Shown here piece by piece: positions 7,977-15,977 of a stretch of DNA of 29,902 bases. The DNA comes from an uncultured Bacillota bacterium (GTDB lineage Bacteria; Bacillota_I; Bacilli_A; Erysipelotrichales; Erysipelotrichaceae), in assembly GCA_937919165.1 (NCBI GenBank), contig CALFPO010000045.1:1-29902 (forward strand), in the 5' to 3' direction. A program made the translations under genes and the position numbers. The stretch's first letter is position 1. Each line of letters opens with the position of its first letter. The notes beneath the pieces were generated by a model. The model was not told where the DNA came from. It was given only the letters and a program-made list of their open reading frames with translations, and did not search any database.

Positions 7977-8635
7977 AACAGTATACAGGCAAGACGTTAG
8001 AGGATGTGCTTGCTGCGATTGCTGCCGAAAAGAATTGCGATCAAAGCGATATCGTATATAACGTTACAGAAGAAGAAAAAGGTGGCCTGTTCGGTCTGGG
8101 CAAATCCGTTACCGTAGAGGCCTATACTCCAGAAGATGTCAAGGAGTTCATCTTCAACTATTTGGGAGATTATTTCACTGAACTCAATCAGGGCGTTTCC
8201 ATTGAGATCATCATCGACCACAACAAGGAAAAGGAGAACGAGCTTCTCTACAAGGTTGTGCTTGATGCAGAAAACAATGCCATCGTCATTGGCAAGAATG
8301 GCCAGACCTTGAGAGCTATATCTACTGTTCTGAAGGCAGCTGTCAATGCAACCTTCAAGAAGAGAATCAATGTCATCGTTGATGTCAACAACTACAAGGA
8401 TTCCCGCTACAACAAGCTCAAGATGATGGTCAAGAGAGAAGCCATCAACGTTGCCAAGACGCATGTTGATTGCGAACTCGATCCAATGCCAAGCGATGAG
8501 AGAAAGGTTATCCACCAGTATCTCCAGGATTTCAGGAATGTCTCTACCGTATCGATCGGTGAAGGAAACAAGAGACACCTGGTCATCAAATACAACCCTA
8601 ACAAGGGCAAAGAAGAAGAAAAGACAGAAGCTTAA
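7973..8635 (+). CDS. khpB: RNA-binding protein KhpB/Jag (EloR)
   Basis: A 220-residue three-domain RNA-binding protein. Residues 1-50 are the Jag N-terminal domain ('GKTLEDVLAAIAAEK', 'KGGLFGLGKSVTVEAY'). The KH domain has GxxG as Gly107-Lys-Asn-Gly110 in 'IVIGKNGQTLRAI'. The R3H domain covers about 145-210 with 'MPSDERKVIHQYLQ' and 'NVSTVSIGEGNKRHLVIKY'. In streptococci and lactobacilli KhpB works with KhpA to regulate cell elongation and division. A purine-rich AAGGGGGAAG RBS precedes the ATG, which overlaps the yidC stop. The gene ends inside a bidirectional terminator shared with the convergent methyltransferase. The usual neighbour mnmE is absent here. Confidence 0.95.
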   Translation: MKQYTGKTLEDVLAAIAAEKNCDQSDIVYNVTEEEKGGLFGLGKSVTVEAYTPEDVKEFIFNYLGDYFTELNQGVSIEIIIDHNKEKENELLYKVVLDAENNAIVIGKNGQTLRAISTVLKAAVNATFKKRINVIVDVNNYKDSRYNKLKMMVKREAINVAKTHVDCELDPMPSDERKVIHQYLQDFRNVSTVSIGEGNKRHLVIKYNPNKGKEEEKTEA

Positions 8636-8649
8636 TCGCTTCTGTTTTT
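8624..8649. terminator. Bidirectional terminator overlapping two stop codons
   Basis: An 8-bp stem ACAGAAGC (8624-8631) and GCTTCTGT (8638-8645) has a 6-base loop, with a run of T on the plus side and a T-rich tract in the minus direction. The stop codons of khpB and of the convergent methyltransferase both lie at the stem-loop boundary, so both transcription units end here. Confidence 0.75.
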
Positions 8650-9405
8650 CGTTAGGATATCTACGACATGGGAACTGGCTCCAAGCAGTTCCTTTCTTTC
8701 GCATGTCTGCTGATGGAAAGCGATGTAGGCCTTGAAGGTCTCGTCGTCCATCTTGTTTATGTAGGGACGGATGTAGTCGCTTGGACCATCGGAGGCAAAG
8801 CGACGGATGGAAGTCAGGCCGCATATCTTGTTAAGCTCATCGATATCTTCGATGCGGGTCTGGAAGAACAGGGCATCAGGATCATCGATTCTGAAAGTCT
8901 CATCGAGTTTGTCTTTCACATTGAGGTAGTTGCCATCCTTGAAGGCATATTCGATGACGGCATATTCATTCATGATGTAGGTGACGAAGACATATTTCTT
9001 GGCGATGCGTCTTGCCTCGTTCATGGCCTTGATCCGGTCTTCTTTGGCATATAGATGATACAGTGGCCCAAACATAATGGCCACATCGAATTCATCATCC
9101 TTGAACATATGAAGATCGACAGCACTGGCTTCAACTATCCTTATATCCTTGCATCTGTTTTTGAACTTGCCGATGTTGGTACGCAGATATTCGACAGCTG
9201 TGACATCATAGCCCTCTTCATGCAAGGCAATCGCATACTTTCCGGTACCGGTTCCGATATCGATTATTCTATCGCCAGGCAAAAGATATTCATGAAGATA
9301 CTTCATGGTAGTCTCATATTCGACTATGCCGTGGCGATGAGTCAGTCTCTTGTCTTCGTTGAAGGTATTGTAGAACTCAGATAGCCTATTCTTGAAATCA
9401 CTCAT
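8632..9405 (-). CDS. Class I SAM-dependent methyltransferase
   Basis: A cytoplasmic methyltransferase of about 257 residues. Motif I is clear as 'IIDIGTGTGKYAIALHEEGY', followed by the acidic strand-2 end 'VTAVEYL'. Later 'IRIVEASAVDLHMFKDDEFD' and 'VAIMFGPLYHLYAKED' fit motifs II to IV of class I enzymes. The C-terminal part ('RIEDIDELNKICGL', 'RRFASDGPSDYIRPYI') resembles small-molecule methyltransferases, but the acceptor is not identifiable. A Met at 9411 also exists; 9405 is preferred because AAGGA lies about 8 bases upstream. The start overlaps the end of the GH25 lysozyme gene, so the pair is probably one transcription unit. Confidence 0.85.
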   Translation of the reverse strand: MSDFKNRLSEFYNTFNEDKRLTHRHGIVEYETTMKYLHEYLLPGDRIIDIGTGTGKYAIALHEEGYDVTAVEYLRTNIGKFKNRCKDIRIVEASAVDLHMFKDDEFDVAIMFGPLYHLYAKEDRIKAMNEARRIAKKYVFVTYIMNEYAVIEYAFKDGNYLNVKDKLDETFRIDDPDALFFQTRIEDIDELNKICGLTSIRRFASDGPSDYIRPYINKMDDETFKAYIAFHQQTCERKELLGASSHVVDILTKNRSD

Positions 9406-10249
9406 TTGCATCTTCCTTGTCGATGAAAAGGATATCCAGATCGACGAATCCTTCCACTCCTTCTATCTCTCCTGTATTGGAGTATTGCCACATGCTGAAA
9501 GGTCTGGTAATATTTGGATAGTCGCAATCGTATTGGGCATACCAGATCTTGTATTCCTTGATGTCTTCTTCAATATAGATATCTTCAAGCCAATTCAGAT
9601 TGGCATAGATCATCACATCATGTCCGCTTTTCTTTATCTCTTCTAAAAAGGCTATGGCATTTCTGGTGCGCTGCTCATTGCTTATATCAGCCATACGGCT
9701 TACGCCATCGCTAAGGTAAGTCTCTTCATAGTCATATACGATCGGCAGATCGATCTTTCTGCCGTTCAATAGAGCCAACGCATATTGGGCTTCTTCAATG
9801 GCTTCTTCCTCATTGATGGCCTGCGAATAGAAATATATTCCTACCTTCAGACCATTATTGATGGCTTCGGGATAGAAGTTCTCGAACTGCTTGTCGGCCA
9901 TGAGCTCGCCCTTCTCGGCACGACGATAGCCGATGCGCATGTAGACGAATTCGACGCCATTTTCCTTGATCTTGGCGAAATCGATATGGTCCTGGAAGAC
10001 CGATACATCGATGCCGAACATGCTGGTATGAAGATCATCCTCATAGCTCTTGATCTCGTTTTCGGTATGAAGATTGATGAAATTGTAGCCATGCTCAGGC
10101 AAGGCAATCCTTGGCTTATCATCTTCTTGTTCGCTAATAACGCCACGCGAAGCGATGATGCAGGCTATGACAGCACCCACAATAAAGATGGCAGCGAGGA
10201 TGGATAGGATGATAATTGGAGCCTTAAGGATGTTTTTCCTTTTCTTCAT
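9398..10249 (-). CDS. Membrane-anchored GH25 lysozyme-like muramidase
   Basis: A 283-residue protein with one N-terminal transmembrane helix (about residues 11-34) and an extracellular glycoside hydrolase 25 domain from about residue 76 to the end. GH25 marks are 'MFGIDVSVFQ' with Asp81, 'FVYMRIGYR', 'GIYFYSQAINEEEAIEEAQ', the catalytic DxE as Asp173 and Glu175 in 'LPIVYDYEE', and 'IWYAQYDCDYPN...FSMWQYSNTGEIEGVEG'. GH25 enzymes cleave the beta-1,4 bond of peptidoglycan glycan strands. The lack of a cleavage site suggests it stays tethered and acts in wall remodelling. It diverges from the nuclease gene with about 22 bp between starts, and its end overlaps the methyltransferase start. Confidence 0.92.
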   Translation of the reverse strand: MKKRKNILKAPIIILSILAAIFIVGAVIACIIASRGVISEQEDDKPRIALPEHGYNFINLHTENEIKSYEDDLHTSMFGIDVSVFQDHIDFAKIKENGVEFVYMRIGYRRAEKGELMADKQFENFYPEAINNGLKVGIYFYSQAINEEEAIEEAQYALALLNGRKIDLPIVYDYEETYLSDGVSRMADISNEQRTRNAIAFLEEIKKSGHDVMIYANLNWLEDIYIEEDIKEYKIWYAQYDCDYPNITRPFSMWQYSNTGEIEGVEGFVDLDILFIDKEDANE

Positions 10250-10271
10250 GGAATAATTATATAATAATCTC

Positions 10272-10760
10272 GTGAAGAAGAATAACTACCGTCGCACCCT
10301 ATTCATCTTTCTGTTCTGCGTATTTTTCATGGGTGCTTCCTACTTCTATGTGCAGCATTTCTTTCCCGTACCTAGCCAAAGGGAAGTAGCCTATTCATAT
10401 GATCTTGATGGCGACAGTGCTGTCTTCATCATCGAAGAAGTCGAGACGGAATGCCGTTTTTTAGGCATCGATACACCTGAAAAGGATACAGAAATGGGCA
10501 TTGAGGCAGCAGCCTACACCAAGAATGCCTTAAGGAATGCCAAAGAGATTGTTCTTGAGCTTGATCCGGCATCTGACAAGTATGACAAATATGGAAGATA
10601 TCTGGCTTGGGTATGGCTTGATGGCGAACTTCTGCAATACAAACTGGTAGAAGAAGGCTATGCCGAAATCAAGTATATCTATGGCAACTATAAGTATATG
10701 GACAAGCTCTACTCTTTACAGAATGAGGCCAAAGCCAACAAGAAAGGCATCTGGAAATGA
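10272..10760 (+). CDS. Membrane-anchored staphylococcal nuclease-like (SNase) protein
   Basis: A 162-residue protein starting with GTG. Residues 8-28 are a hydrophobic anchor or signal, and the SNase OB-fold domain covers about 40-160. Active-site residues known from staphylococcal nuclease are present with correct spacing: Arg62, Asp67 and Glu70 in 'CRFLGIDTPE' (matching R35, D40, E43) and Arg109 in 'KYGRYLAWVW' (matching R87). Calcium-binding acids are seen in 'DLDGDS'. Such enzymes degrade extracellular DNA or RNA, so it is probably displayed outside the membrane. No Shine-Dalgarno is obvious and the 22-bp intergenic space is AT-rich, so translation could be leaderless. Its stop overlaps the next start (ATGA). 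Confidence 0.9.
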   Translation: MKKNNYRRTLFIFLFCVFFMGASYFYVQHFFPVPSQREVAYSYDLDGDSAVFIIEEVETECRFLGIDTPEKDTEMGIEAAAYTKNALRNAKEIVLELDPASDKYDKYGRYLAWVWLDGELLQYKLVEEGYAEIKYIYGNYKYMDKLYSLQNEAKANKKGIWK

Positions 10761-11983
10761 ATGACATGAGAAAAGACGTCAATGAGATCGTCGATCAGCT
10801 TGTGAAGGACATCAATCCTTACGATAGCGTAATCAAGGCCATGAATGGCCTAAGCTTTTCTGATGGCAGAATAATCATTGTTGCCATCGGCAAGGCTGCC
10901 TGGACAATGGCTAGCGCAGCTGCATCATGTCTGAAGGATAGAGAATATGAAGGTGCAGTAATCACCAAATATGGCCACAGCCAAGGGCCAATCGCAAATC
11001 TTGAGATCTTTGAGGCTGGCCATCCTTTAGTGGATGAGAATTCATTGAAAGCAACGTCTTTTGTCTTGAATATGACAGAAGGCTTATGCAGCAACGACAC
11101 AGTCATCTTCCTGGTATCAGGAGGAGGCAGCGCCTTATTCGAGAAGCCTAGGATTGCCTTCAAGGATTTGCAGAACATAAACGATATCCTGCTTAAATGC
11201 GGAGCAGACATCAAGGAGATAAACACCATCAGAAAGAAGCTTTCTGAAGTCAAGGGTGGAAGATTCGGCCAGCATTGCAAGCCAGCCAGAGTCGTTTCGA
11301 TAATACTGAGCGATGTCTTGGGCGATGATCTTTCGACCATTGCATCCGGCCCTGCTGTAGTCGATTCAACCGGTATTGACGATGCCTTATCCATAATCAA
11401 GAAATATGGTCTTCCTATAGATGCGGATGCAATAGAAGGAGAACCAGTAAGCGAACTTGATAACGTCAAGAATGTCATGATCGGTTCGGTAAGAATGCTG
11501 TGCGATTTTGCCAAAGTCAAATGCGAAGAACTTGGCTATGATACGACAATCATTGAAAGCGACTGCAGCGAGGACGCCAATGATGTTGCGGATAGACTTT
11601 CATCAATTGCAGCAAAGAACCAGGATTCAACAAGATCTTTGGCATTCATCGTTGGTGGAGAGACGACTGTCAAAGTCACAGGCAATGGTTTGGGTGGACG
11701 AAATCAGCAACTGGCTCTTAGGGCAGCCAAGGGTATAGAAGGCTTCAAGGATACCTGCATCTTCGCCTTCGCCTCTGACGGAACGGATGGTCCTACCGAT
11801 GAGGCAGGAGGCTATGTAGATGGAGAAACCATGGATAGGCTAAAGAAGAAGAATATCGATATCGATGCCTATCTTGAGAATAACGATTCATATCATGCGT
11901 TGAAGATGATTGATGGGCTTATCCATACCGGTCCAACCGGTTCCAATGTCAATGACGCATATGTGTTGTTGATAAGAAGATGA
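10757..11983 (+). CDS. Glycerate 2-kinase, type II (DUF4147/MOFRL family)
   Basis: A 408-residue type II glycerate kinase of the GckA/TtuD family, expected to phosphorylate D-glycerate at O2 with ATP and feed 2-phosphoglycerate into glycolysis. The DUF4147 N-terminal domain shows 'IIIVAIGKAAWTMA', 'EAGHPLVDENS', 'FLVSGGGSALFEKP' and 'SDVLGDDLSTIASGP'. The C-terminal MOFRL domain shows 'IVGGETTVKVTGNGLGGRNQ' and 'FAFASDGTDGPTDEAGG'. Length is typical. It overlaps both neighbours by four bases, giving a tight operon with the nuclease upstream and the P-loop kinase downstream. The context does not tell where glycerate would come from, but a sugar locus follows immediately. Confidence 0.9.
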   Translation: MNDMRKDVNEIVDQLVKDINPYDSVIKAMNGLSFSDGRIIIVAIGKAAWTMASAAASCLKDREYEGAVITKYGHSQGPIANLEIFEAGHPLVDENSLKATSFVLNMTEGLCSNDTVIFLVSGGGSALFEKPRIAFKDLQNINDILLKCGADIKEINTIRKKLSEVKGGRFGQHCKPARVVSIILSDVLGDDLSTIASGPAVVDSTGIDDALSIIKKYGLPIDADAIEGEPVSELDNVKNVMIGSVRMLCDFAKVKCEELGYDTTIIESDCSEDANDVADRLSSIAAKNQDSTRSLAFIVGGETTVKVTGNGLGGRNQQLALRAAKGIEGFKDTCIFAFASDGTDGPTDEAGGYVDGETMDRLKKKNIDIDAYLENNDSYHALKMIDGLIHTGPTGSNVNDAYVLLIRR

Positions 11984-12720
11984 AATATATAGCTAAGATC
12001 AATGGCATAGAAGTAGAGGCATACTATTCTGACCAATGCATCGATCAGATTCTTTTGCCTCTTTTGTATAGGCTCAATGATATGCAGAAAAAGAAACAGG
12101 GAAGGATCTTGGTGATGCTGGCGGCACCGCCTGGTACCGGCAAAAGCACCCTATCATCTTTTCTTCAATATCTTTCTGAAGCGAATGATCTAGAACCTTT
12201 GACGGTCATCGGCATGGATGGGTTCCATCGCTACCAGAGCTATCTTCTGTCTCACGAAATCGTCCGTGACGGCAAGATGATCAATATGGTTGATGTCAAG
12301 GGAGCACCAGAGACTTTCGATCTGGATAAGCTTGAAAGCCGCATTAGGATGATCAAGAAAGAAGATGTCTGTCTATGGCCTGGCTACGATAGAGTGATGC
12401 ACAATCCTAAGGAAGATGACATCTCTGTTTCGGGCAATATTGTGCTCTTGGAAGGAAACTATCTTCTGCTTGATGAGGATGGCTGGAGAGACATAAGAAA
12501 CTATGCTGACTACACCATAGCCATCAAAGCCGATATCGATGTCTTAAGGGAAAGACTCATAGCAAGAAAGATGAATTCATGCATCTCCTATGAACATGCC
12601 AGAAGGTTTGTCGAGAGCAGCGATCTCTACAATGCCAGAACCTGTCTTGAGAAGACGATGAAGGCTGATCTGAATCTCTTGATGAATAATGATGGAGAAT
12701 ATTGTCTGAATGACAAATGA
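11980..12720 (+). CDS. P-loop nucleoside/sugar kinase family protein (YggC/FrcK-like)
   Basis: A 246-residue kinase of the uridine-kinase/pantothenate-kinase-like P-loop group often annotated as nucleoside/nucleotide kinase family. Walker A is 'APPGTGKS' at residues 49-56. 'VIGMDGFHRYQSYL' carries the catalytic aspartate region, 'LWPGYDRVMHNPKED' is typical of this subgroup, and 'NIVLLEGNYLLLDEDGW' is the Walker-B-like strand. 'RLIARKMNSCISYEHARRFV' resembles the lid. Related genes (yggC, frcK) sit next to sugar transporters and are thought to phosphorylate a sugar, but the substrate is unproven. It overlaps the glycerate kinase stop by four bases and is followed by a strong terminator. Confidence 0.82.
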   Translation: MKYIAKINGIEVEAYYSDQCIDQILLPLLYRLNDMQKKKQGRILVMLAAPPGTGKSTLSSFLQYLSEANDLEPLTVIGMDGFHRYQSYLLSHEIVRDGKMINMVDVKGAPETFDLDKLESRIRMIKKEDVCLWPGYDRVMHNPKEDDISVSGNIVLLEGNYLLLDEDGWRDIRNYADYTIAIKADIDVLRERLIARKMNSCISYEHARRFVESSDLYNARTCLEKTMKADLNLLMNNDGEYCLNDK

Positions 12721-12752
12721 AAACATGCATAGGCTATTGCCTATGCATGTTT
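12721..12752. terminator. Bidirectional stem-loop terminator between convergent operons
   Basis: A perfect 14-bp inverted repeat, AAACATGCATAGGC (12721-12734) and GCCTATGCATGTTT (12739-12752), encloses the loop TATT. A-rich and T-rich flanks serve both directions. It directly follows the P-loop kinase stop and lies just before the end of the convergent FGGY kinase. Confidence 0.85.
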
Positions 12753-12756
12753 GTTT

Positions 12757-14226
12757 CTAGAATAGATGTTCAACCGAATCGTAGAGCTCCAGGAACTTCT
12801 GGTGCTTCTTTTCAAGCAGTTCGTTGTATCTTGGTTTGTATATCTTCTTGATCTTGACACAGTTAGCGATGGCTTCCTCATATGAGGCGAAGGCGCCGCT
12901 GCTTACTGCGCCCATGATGGCAGCACCTAGGCAGCAGGCTTCCTCATTTTCTGGAATGCCTATTTCGCAGCCTGTGACATCAGCCTTCAGCTGACACCAG
13001 ATGGCTGATTTGGCGCCACCTCCGGATGAGATGATCATTTTTGGCTTACCGGTAGAGGCACAGATGGCGTCGATATTCTTCTTGAGCAGATGAGCGACAC
13101 CTTCCATGACGGCCAGAGCGAAGTCGTGACGGTTCTGGGCTGCCGTTATGCCGAAGAACATGCCTTTGGCGTTCATGTTGTTCTCTGGCGCGTTGGAGCC
13201 GGTGATGTATGGCATGAACAGAAGGCTAGGGGATATTTCGACATTCTCTAGATTCTTGTTCAGCTCATCATATGATTCGTCCTGCATGAAATTGTTCTTG
13301 AACCATTCCATGCTGATGCCGCCGCTTTCGCATACGGGCAGATAGACATACTTGTCTTTGAATGAGCCGTAGTGGAGAGGCAAGCGTCTTGGATCGTTGA
13401 AGTCAGGATTTGAGACGGATGTTGCGATGGAGAGGACGGTGCCTGCTGATTCGCTGATCATTCCGTCGGTGATATTGCCGGTGCCGATCATTCCGCAGAA
13501 GTGGTCAAGTGTTCCGACATTCACGAGAGTCTTGTCATCCAAGCCAATAAGCTCTTGAGCTTCTGATGATACATTTCCGGCAATTGTGCCAGGTTCAACG
13601 AGATTGTTGAGCTGGTCTTCTCTGATGCCGACATAGTCCAGTTCCTCTTTCCAGAAGCATTTGTTCTGGAGATCGAAATAATGAGAGAAATTATAGATCG
13701 AATATTCGCCAGCAAGCTTATCAGATAATCTATAGATTATATAGTCTTTTATCAGCATGTATTTCCATACATTGCTGAATACTTCAGGCTCGTTGTTCTT
13801 GAGCCAGAATATCTTGGTGATTGGCCAGGTAGGTATGATCTCTGACTGTCCAGTTATCGGATAGCAGACTTCAGGCGGAAATTCCTTCTTCAGGATTTCG
13901 CATTCTTTTCTGGAACGGTTGTCTAGCCATGAGATGGCTTGACGTATTGGCTTTCCATCTTTTCCTAAGCAGACAAGCGATTCAGCCTGTCCGGTAAGAA
14001 TGATCTGGGTGATGGGATATGGTTTTGTCAGTGCAGCATTCCTGCAGCAGATATCGATCTGCCTGGCGACCATCTGATAGTATTCTTCAGCATCGAATTC
14101 GACGATATCGTCGCCTTCACGATTATATTTGACATTTACCGATTCTGTTGCGAGAACGTTAAGCTTATTGTCGTAGCAGCAAACCTTGATGTTTGTCGTG
14201 CCTAAATCAATAGCAATGAAATGCAT
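12757..14226 (-). CDS. FGGY-family carbohydrate kinase
   Basis: A 489-residue sugar kinase of the FGGY family (xylulokinase, gluconokinase, fuculokinase relatives). The N-terminal phosphate-binding loop is 'IAIDLGTTNIKV', and 'QIILTGQAESLVCLGKDGKP' with 'AISWLDNRS' forms the sugar-site region. 'LVNVGTLDHFCGMIGTGNIT' and 'SESAGTVLSIATS' belong to the second actin-like domain. Near the C-terminus 'IISSGGGAKSAIWCQLKADV' and 'EEACCLGAAIMGAV' contact ATP and sugar. The substrate cannot be read directly. From context it should phosphorylate the ketose produced by the divergent isomerase/epimerase operon. It lies 5 bp after the LacI gene, and its AAGGAG RBS overlaps the lacI-type stop, so both are co-transcribed. 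Confidence 0.92.
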   Translation of the reverse strand: MHFIAIDLGTTNIKVCCYDNKLNVLATESVNVKYNREGDDIVEFDAEEYYQMVARQIDICCRNAALTKPYPITQIILTGQAESLVCLGKDGKPIRQAISWLDNRSRKECEILKKEFPPEVCYPITGQSEIIPTWPITKIFWLKNNEPEVFSNVWKYMLIKDYIIYRLSDKLAGEYSIYNFSHYFDLQNKCFWKEELDYVGIREDQLNNLVEPGTIAGNVSSEAQELIGLDDKTLVNVGTLDHFCGMIGTGNITDGMISESAGTVLSIATSVSNPDFNDPRRLPLHYGSFKDKYVYLPVCESGGISMEWFKNNFMQDESYDELNKNLENVEISPSLLFMPYITGSNAPENNMNAKGMFFGITAAQNRHDFALAVMEGVAHLLKKNIDAICASTGKPKMIISSGGGAKSAIWCQLKADVTGCEIGIPENEEACCLGAAIMGAVSSGAFASYEEAIANCVKIKKIYKPRYNELLEKKHQKFLELYDSVEHLF

Positions 14227-14231
14227 TAGTA

Positions 14232-15275
14232 CTACTCCTTTTCGATTTTCTTGACTGATTTCCTTTTTACGTAATATGGGTCAATAAAATATCGTTCGAT
14301 AGAAGTCTCGCTATTCTCGAGCTTGTTCTTGAGGATACTTAAGCAGCTTTCCAGCATCTTCTCTTTTGGCAGATAGATGGTGGATAGCGGTGGATTCGAA
14401 TATGCAGATAGGGGATTATCGTCAAAGCCGATGACGCTTATGTCATTAGGGATAGACAGATTAAGCGTTCTGCATCCTTTATATACTCCATGGGCGATTG
14501 TGTCGCAGAAACATAGGATGCCAGTAAACGGAAGCTTGAATTTCTTCTTCTTTTCGTCATACTGGTCCATGAACAGCCTGAAGCCATTCTCAATGGAAGG
14601 CTGGGTATGGAATACCCTTTTAGAATCAAAAGGAACGCCATATTCAGCAAAAGCCTTCTTTATTCCTTCGATATATTCATTGCTGATAGGGAAGGTAGAT
14701 GGTTCCGCAAAGACAAGGATATCTCTATGTCCTGCCGATAGCATCTCCTTGGCAGATATGTATCCGCCCATTCCGTAATCGACGCTAACCGAATTGATGT
14801 TTGGACAGCTTGAATCGCCTAGGATGATGACTCTATCCTTGAAATCTCCAAAGATGTCCTGCCTTTCTGCAAACGGAGAGACAGGGAAGATGATCATGCA
14901 GTCGGGCATGCGCGACATGATTGAATTGATGTTGCGCTCTTCAGTGACGGGATCATATTGCGAATCGCAGATCAAAGTGGAGATATTCATCTTGGACATC
15001 TCCAGTGATATTCTTTTGAACACAAAAGACATGGCGGGGTTCTCGACGTCATTCAAGATGATGCCGATGGATCTGCTTGTGTTCTCCCTTAAGCTCTTGG
15101 CGATATAGTTTGGCTTATAGCCAAGCTTCTTTGCCGTCTGCTTGACGAGCTTCTTGGTTTCCTCCTTGACCTTTGGGTCGTTGTTTAGAGCCTTTGCTAC
15201 AGTAGAAAAAGACAAGCCGAGATGATCCGCAATGGTTTTAATCGTAACCTGCTGTTTTTTGCTTTTATTGTCCAT
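14232..15275 (-). CDS. LacI-family transcriptional regulator of the sugar locus
   Basis: A 347-residue LacI/GalR regulator. The N-terminal helix-turn-helix is 'TIKTIADHLGLSFSTVAKAL' (residues about 11-30), followed by the hinge region 'GYKPNYIAKSLREN' and the periplasmic-binding-like effector domain ('SIGIILNDVENPAMSF', 'ILGDSSCPNINSVSVDYG', 'DISVIGFDDNPLSAYSNPPL'). The usual recognition residues '..STVAKAL' suit a CG-centred palindrome. Three such palindromes lie in the divergent intergenic region, one of them 6 bp before this start, so autoregulation is likely. The inducer is presumably the imported sugar or a phosphorylated intermediate. It leads a two-gene operon with the FGGY kinase. Confidence 0.93.
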   Translation of the reverse strand: MDNKSKKQQVTIKTIADHLGLSFSTVAKALNNDPKVKEETKKLVKQTAKKLGYKPNYIAKSLRENTSRSIGIILNDVENPAMSFVFKRISLEMSKMNISTLICDSQYDPVTEERNINSIMSRMPDCMIIFPVSPFAERQDIFGDFKDRVIILGDSSCPNINSVSVDYGMGGYISAKEMLSAGHRDILVFAEPSTFPISNEYIEGIKKAFAEYGVPFDSKRVFHTQPSIENGFRLFMDQYDEKKKKFKLPFTGILCFCDTIAHGVYKGCRTLNLSIPNDISVIGFDDNPLSAYSNPPLSTIYLPKEKMLESCLSILKNKLENSETSIERYFIDPYYVKRKSVKKIEKE

Positions 15276-15281
15276 ATTTTC

Positions 15282-15295
15282 TTATAACGTTGTAA
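15282..15295. promoter_or_regulatory. LacI-type operator O1
   Basis: TTATAACGTTGTAA is a CG-centred palindrome with one deviation from the perfect site O3. It is 6 bp upstream of the regulator start codon, covering its leader. It would repress the regulator-kinase operon. Confidence 0.8.
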
Positions 15296-15374
15296 ATATA
15301 CCCATATTGTATATATTATAATCCACATTTTGCATTAATTTCATCAATTTGGGCTATAAATAAGCATAAAAATA

Positions 15375-15388
15375 TTATAACGTTGTAA
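15375..15388. promoter_or_regulatory. LacI-type operator O2
   Basis: TTATAACGTTGTAA, identical to O1 and in the same orientation. It is centred 93 bp from O1 and 107 bp from O3, in the middle of the divergent intergenic region, upstream of the sugar-operon promoter. It looks like an auxiliary operator. Confidence 0.78.
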
Positions 15389-15450
15389 ATTTTGGTCATT
15401 AAACAATGAATAATATTGAAAATAATGCCTATAAATGCTTATTTTATGAT

Positions 15451-15479
15451 TTGACAAATACCAGAAAATTAAATATACT
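15451..15479 (+). promoter_or_regulatory. Promoter of the sugar operon
   Basis: TTGACA at 15451-15456, a 17-base spacer and TATACT at 15474-15479 form a near-consensus sigma-A promoter. The predicted transcription start falls inside operator O3, so repressor binding would block initiation directly. Confidence 0.88.
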
Positions 15480-15481
15480 AA

Positions 15482-15495
15482 TTACAACGTTGTAA
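15482..15495. promoter_or_regulatory. LacI-type operator O3 (perfect palindrome)
   Basis: TTACAACGTTGTAA is a perfect 14-bp palindrome starting 2 bases after the -10 box of the operon promoter. This is the classical position for LacI-type repression. Confidence 0.88.
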
Positions 15496-15537
15496 ATCTA
15501 AGTTTTTTGTATCCATAATGGAAAGAAGAGTGGGAAA

Positions 15538-15966
15538 ATGCTTAAGACAAAACTGATTCATCCAATAATTCTGGAAGCGCTTGCACGTGCAGGACACGGT
15601 GCAAAGGTCTTGATTGCCGATGGCGACTATCCTGTTTTTACGACCGCCGGCAAGAATGCTGAAATCGTTCATCTGAACCTGGCTCCTGGAATATGCAGTT
15701 CTACTGATGTTTTGAAGTATCTGCTGTCGGTAGAACTTTTTGAAGGTGCAGCCGTAATGGATGTACCGGAAGGCAGACCAGATCCTGAGATTTGGGATGA
15801 GTACAAGAAGATGCTGAAGGAAGAAGGAATGGATCTCGAATTCGAGAAGATCGAGCGTTTCGCATTCTATGAGGCAATCAAGCAGGATGATGTTGCCTTG
15901 ATAATCCAGACTGGCGAGATAAGGGATTACGCAAATCTCTTATTGACTATTGCTTCACTTAATTAA
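15538..15966 (+). CDS. RbsD/FucU-family sugar mutarotase
   Basis: A 142-residue RbsD/FucU protein. These cytoplasmic oligomers interconvert anomers of ribose, fucose or related sugars and supply the anomer used by the next enzyme. The catalytic histidine region is 'ALARAGHGAKVLIADGDYPV', matching the family 'GHGD..vlaDa.fP'. 'EGAAVMDVPEGRPDPEIWDEY' and 'FYEAIKQDDVALIIQTGEIR' match FucU-type proteins more than RbsD. It is the first gene of the operon, 43 bp after operator O3, with a moderate purine-rich RBS before ATG 15538. Confidence 0.88.
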   Translation: MLKTKLIHPIILEALARAGHGAKVLIADGDYPVFTTAGKNAEIVHLNLAPGICSSTDVLKYLLSVELFEGAAVMDVPEGRPDPEIWDEYKKMLKEEGMDLEFEKIERFAFYEAIKQDDVALIIQTGEIRDYANLLLTIASLN

Positions 15967-15977
15967 GGAGGGCGAAG

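Noticed and set aside
8500..8520. DnaA-box-like TTATCCACC
   Set aside because: Single imperfect copy inside the khpB coding sequence; no cluster and no AT-rich unwinding region.
7997..8824. 275-codon minus-strand frame opposite khpB
   Set aside because: Antisense to a clearly conserved gene and without any conserved motif; a shadow frame.
15300..15350. Minus-strand promoter for the regulator gene (TATAAT at 15315-15320)
   Set aside because: The -10 is good, but only a weak -35 (ATGAAA, 18-base spacing) is present; not firm enough to annotate.
15282..15495. Catabolite-responsive (cre) sites
   Set aside because: The palindromes are longer-armed, identical to each other and do not match the cre consensus well; they fit the adjacent regulator better.
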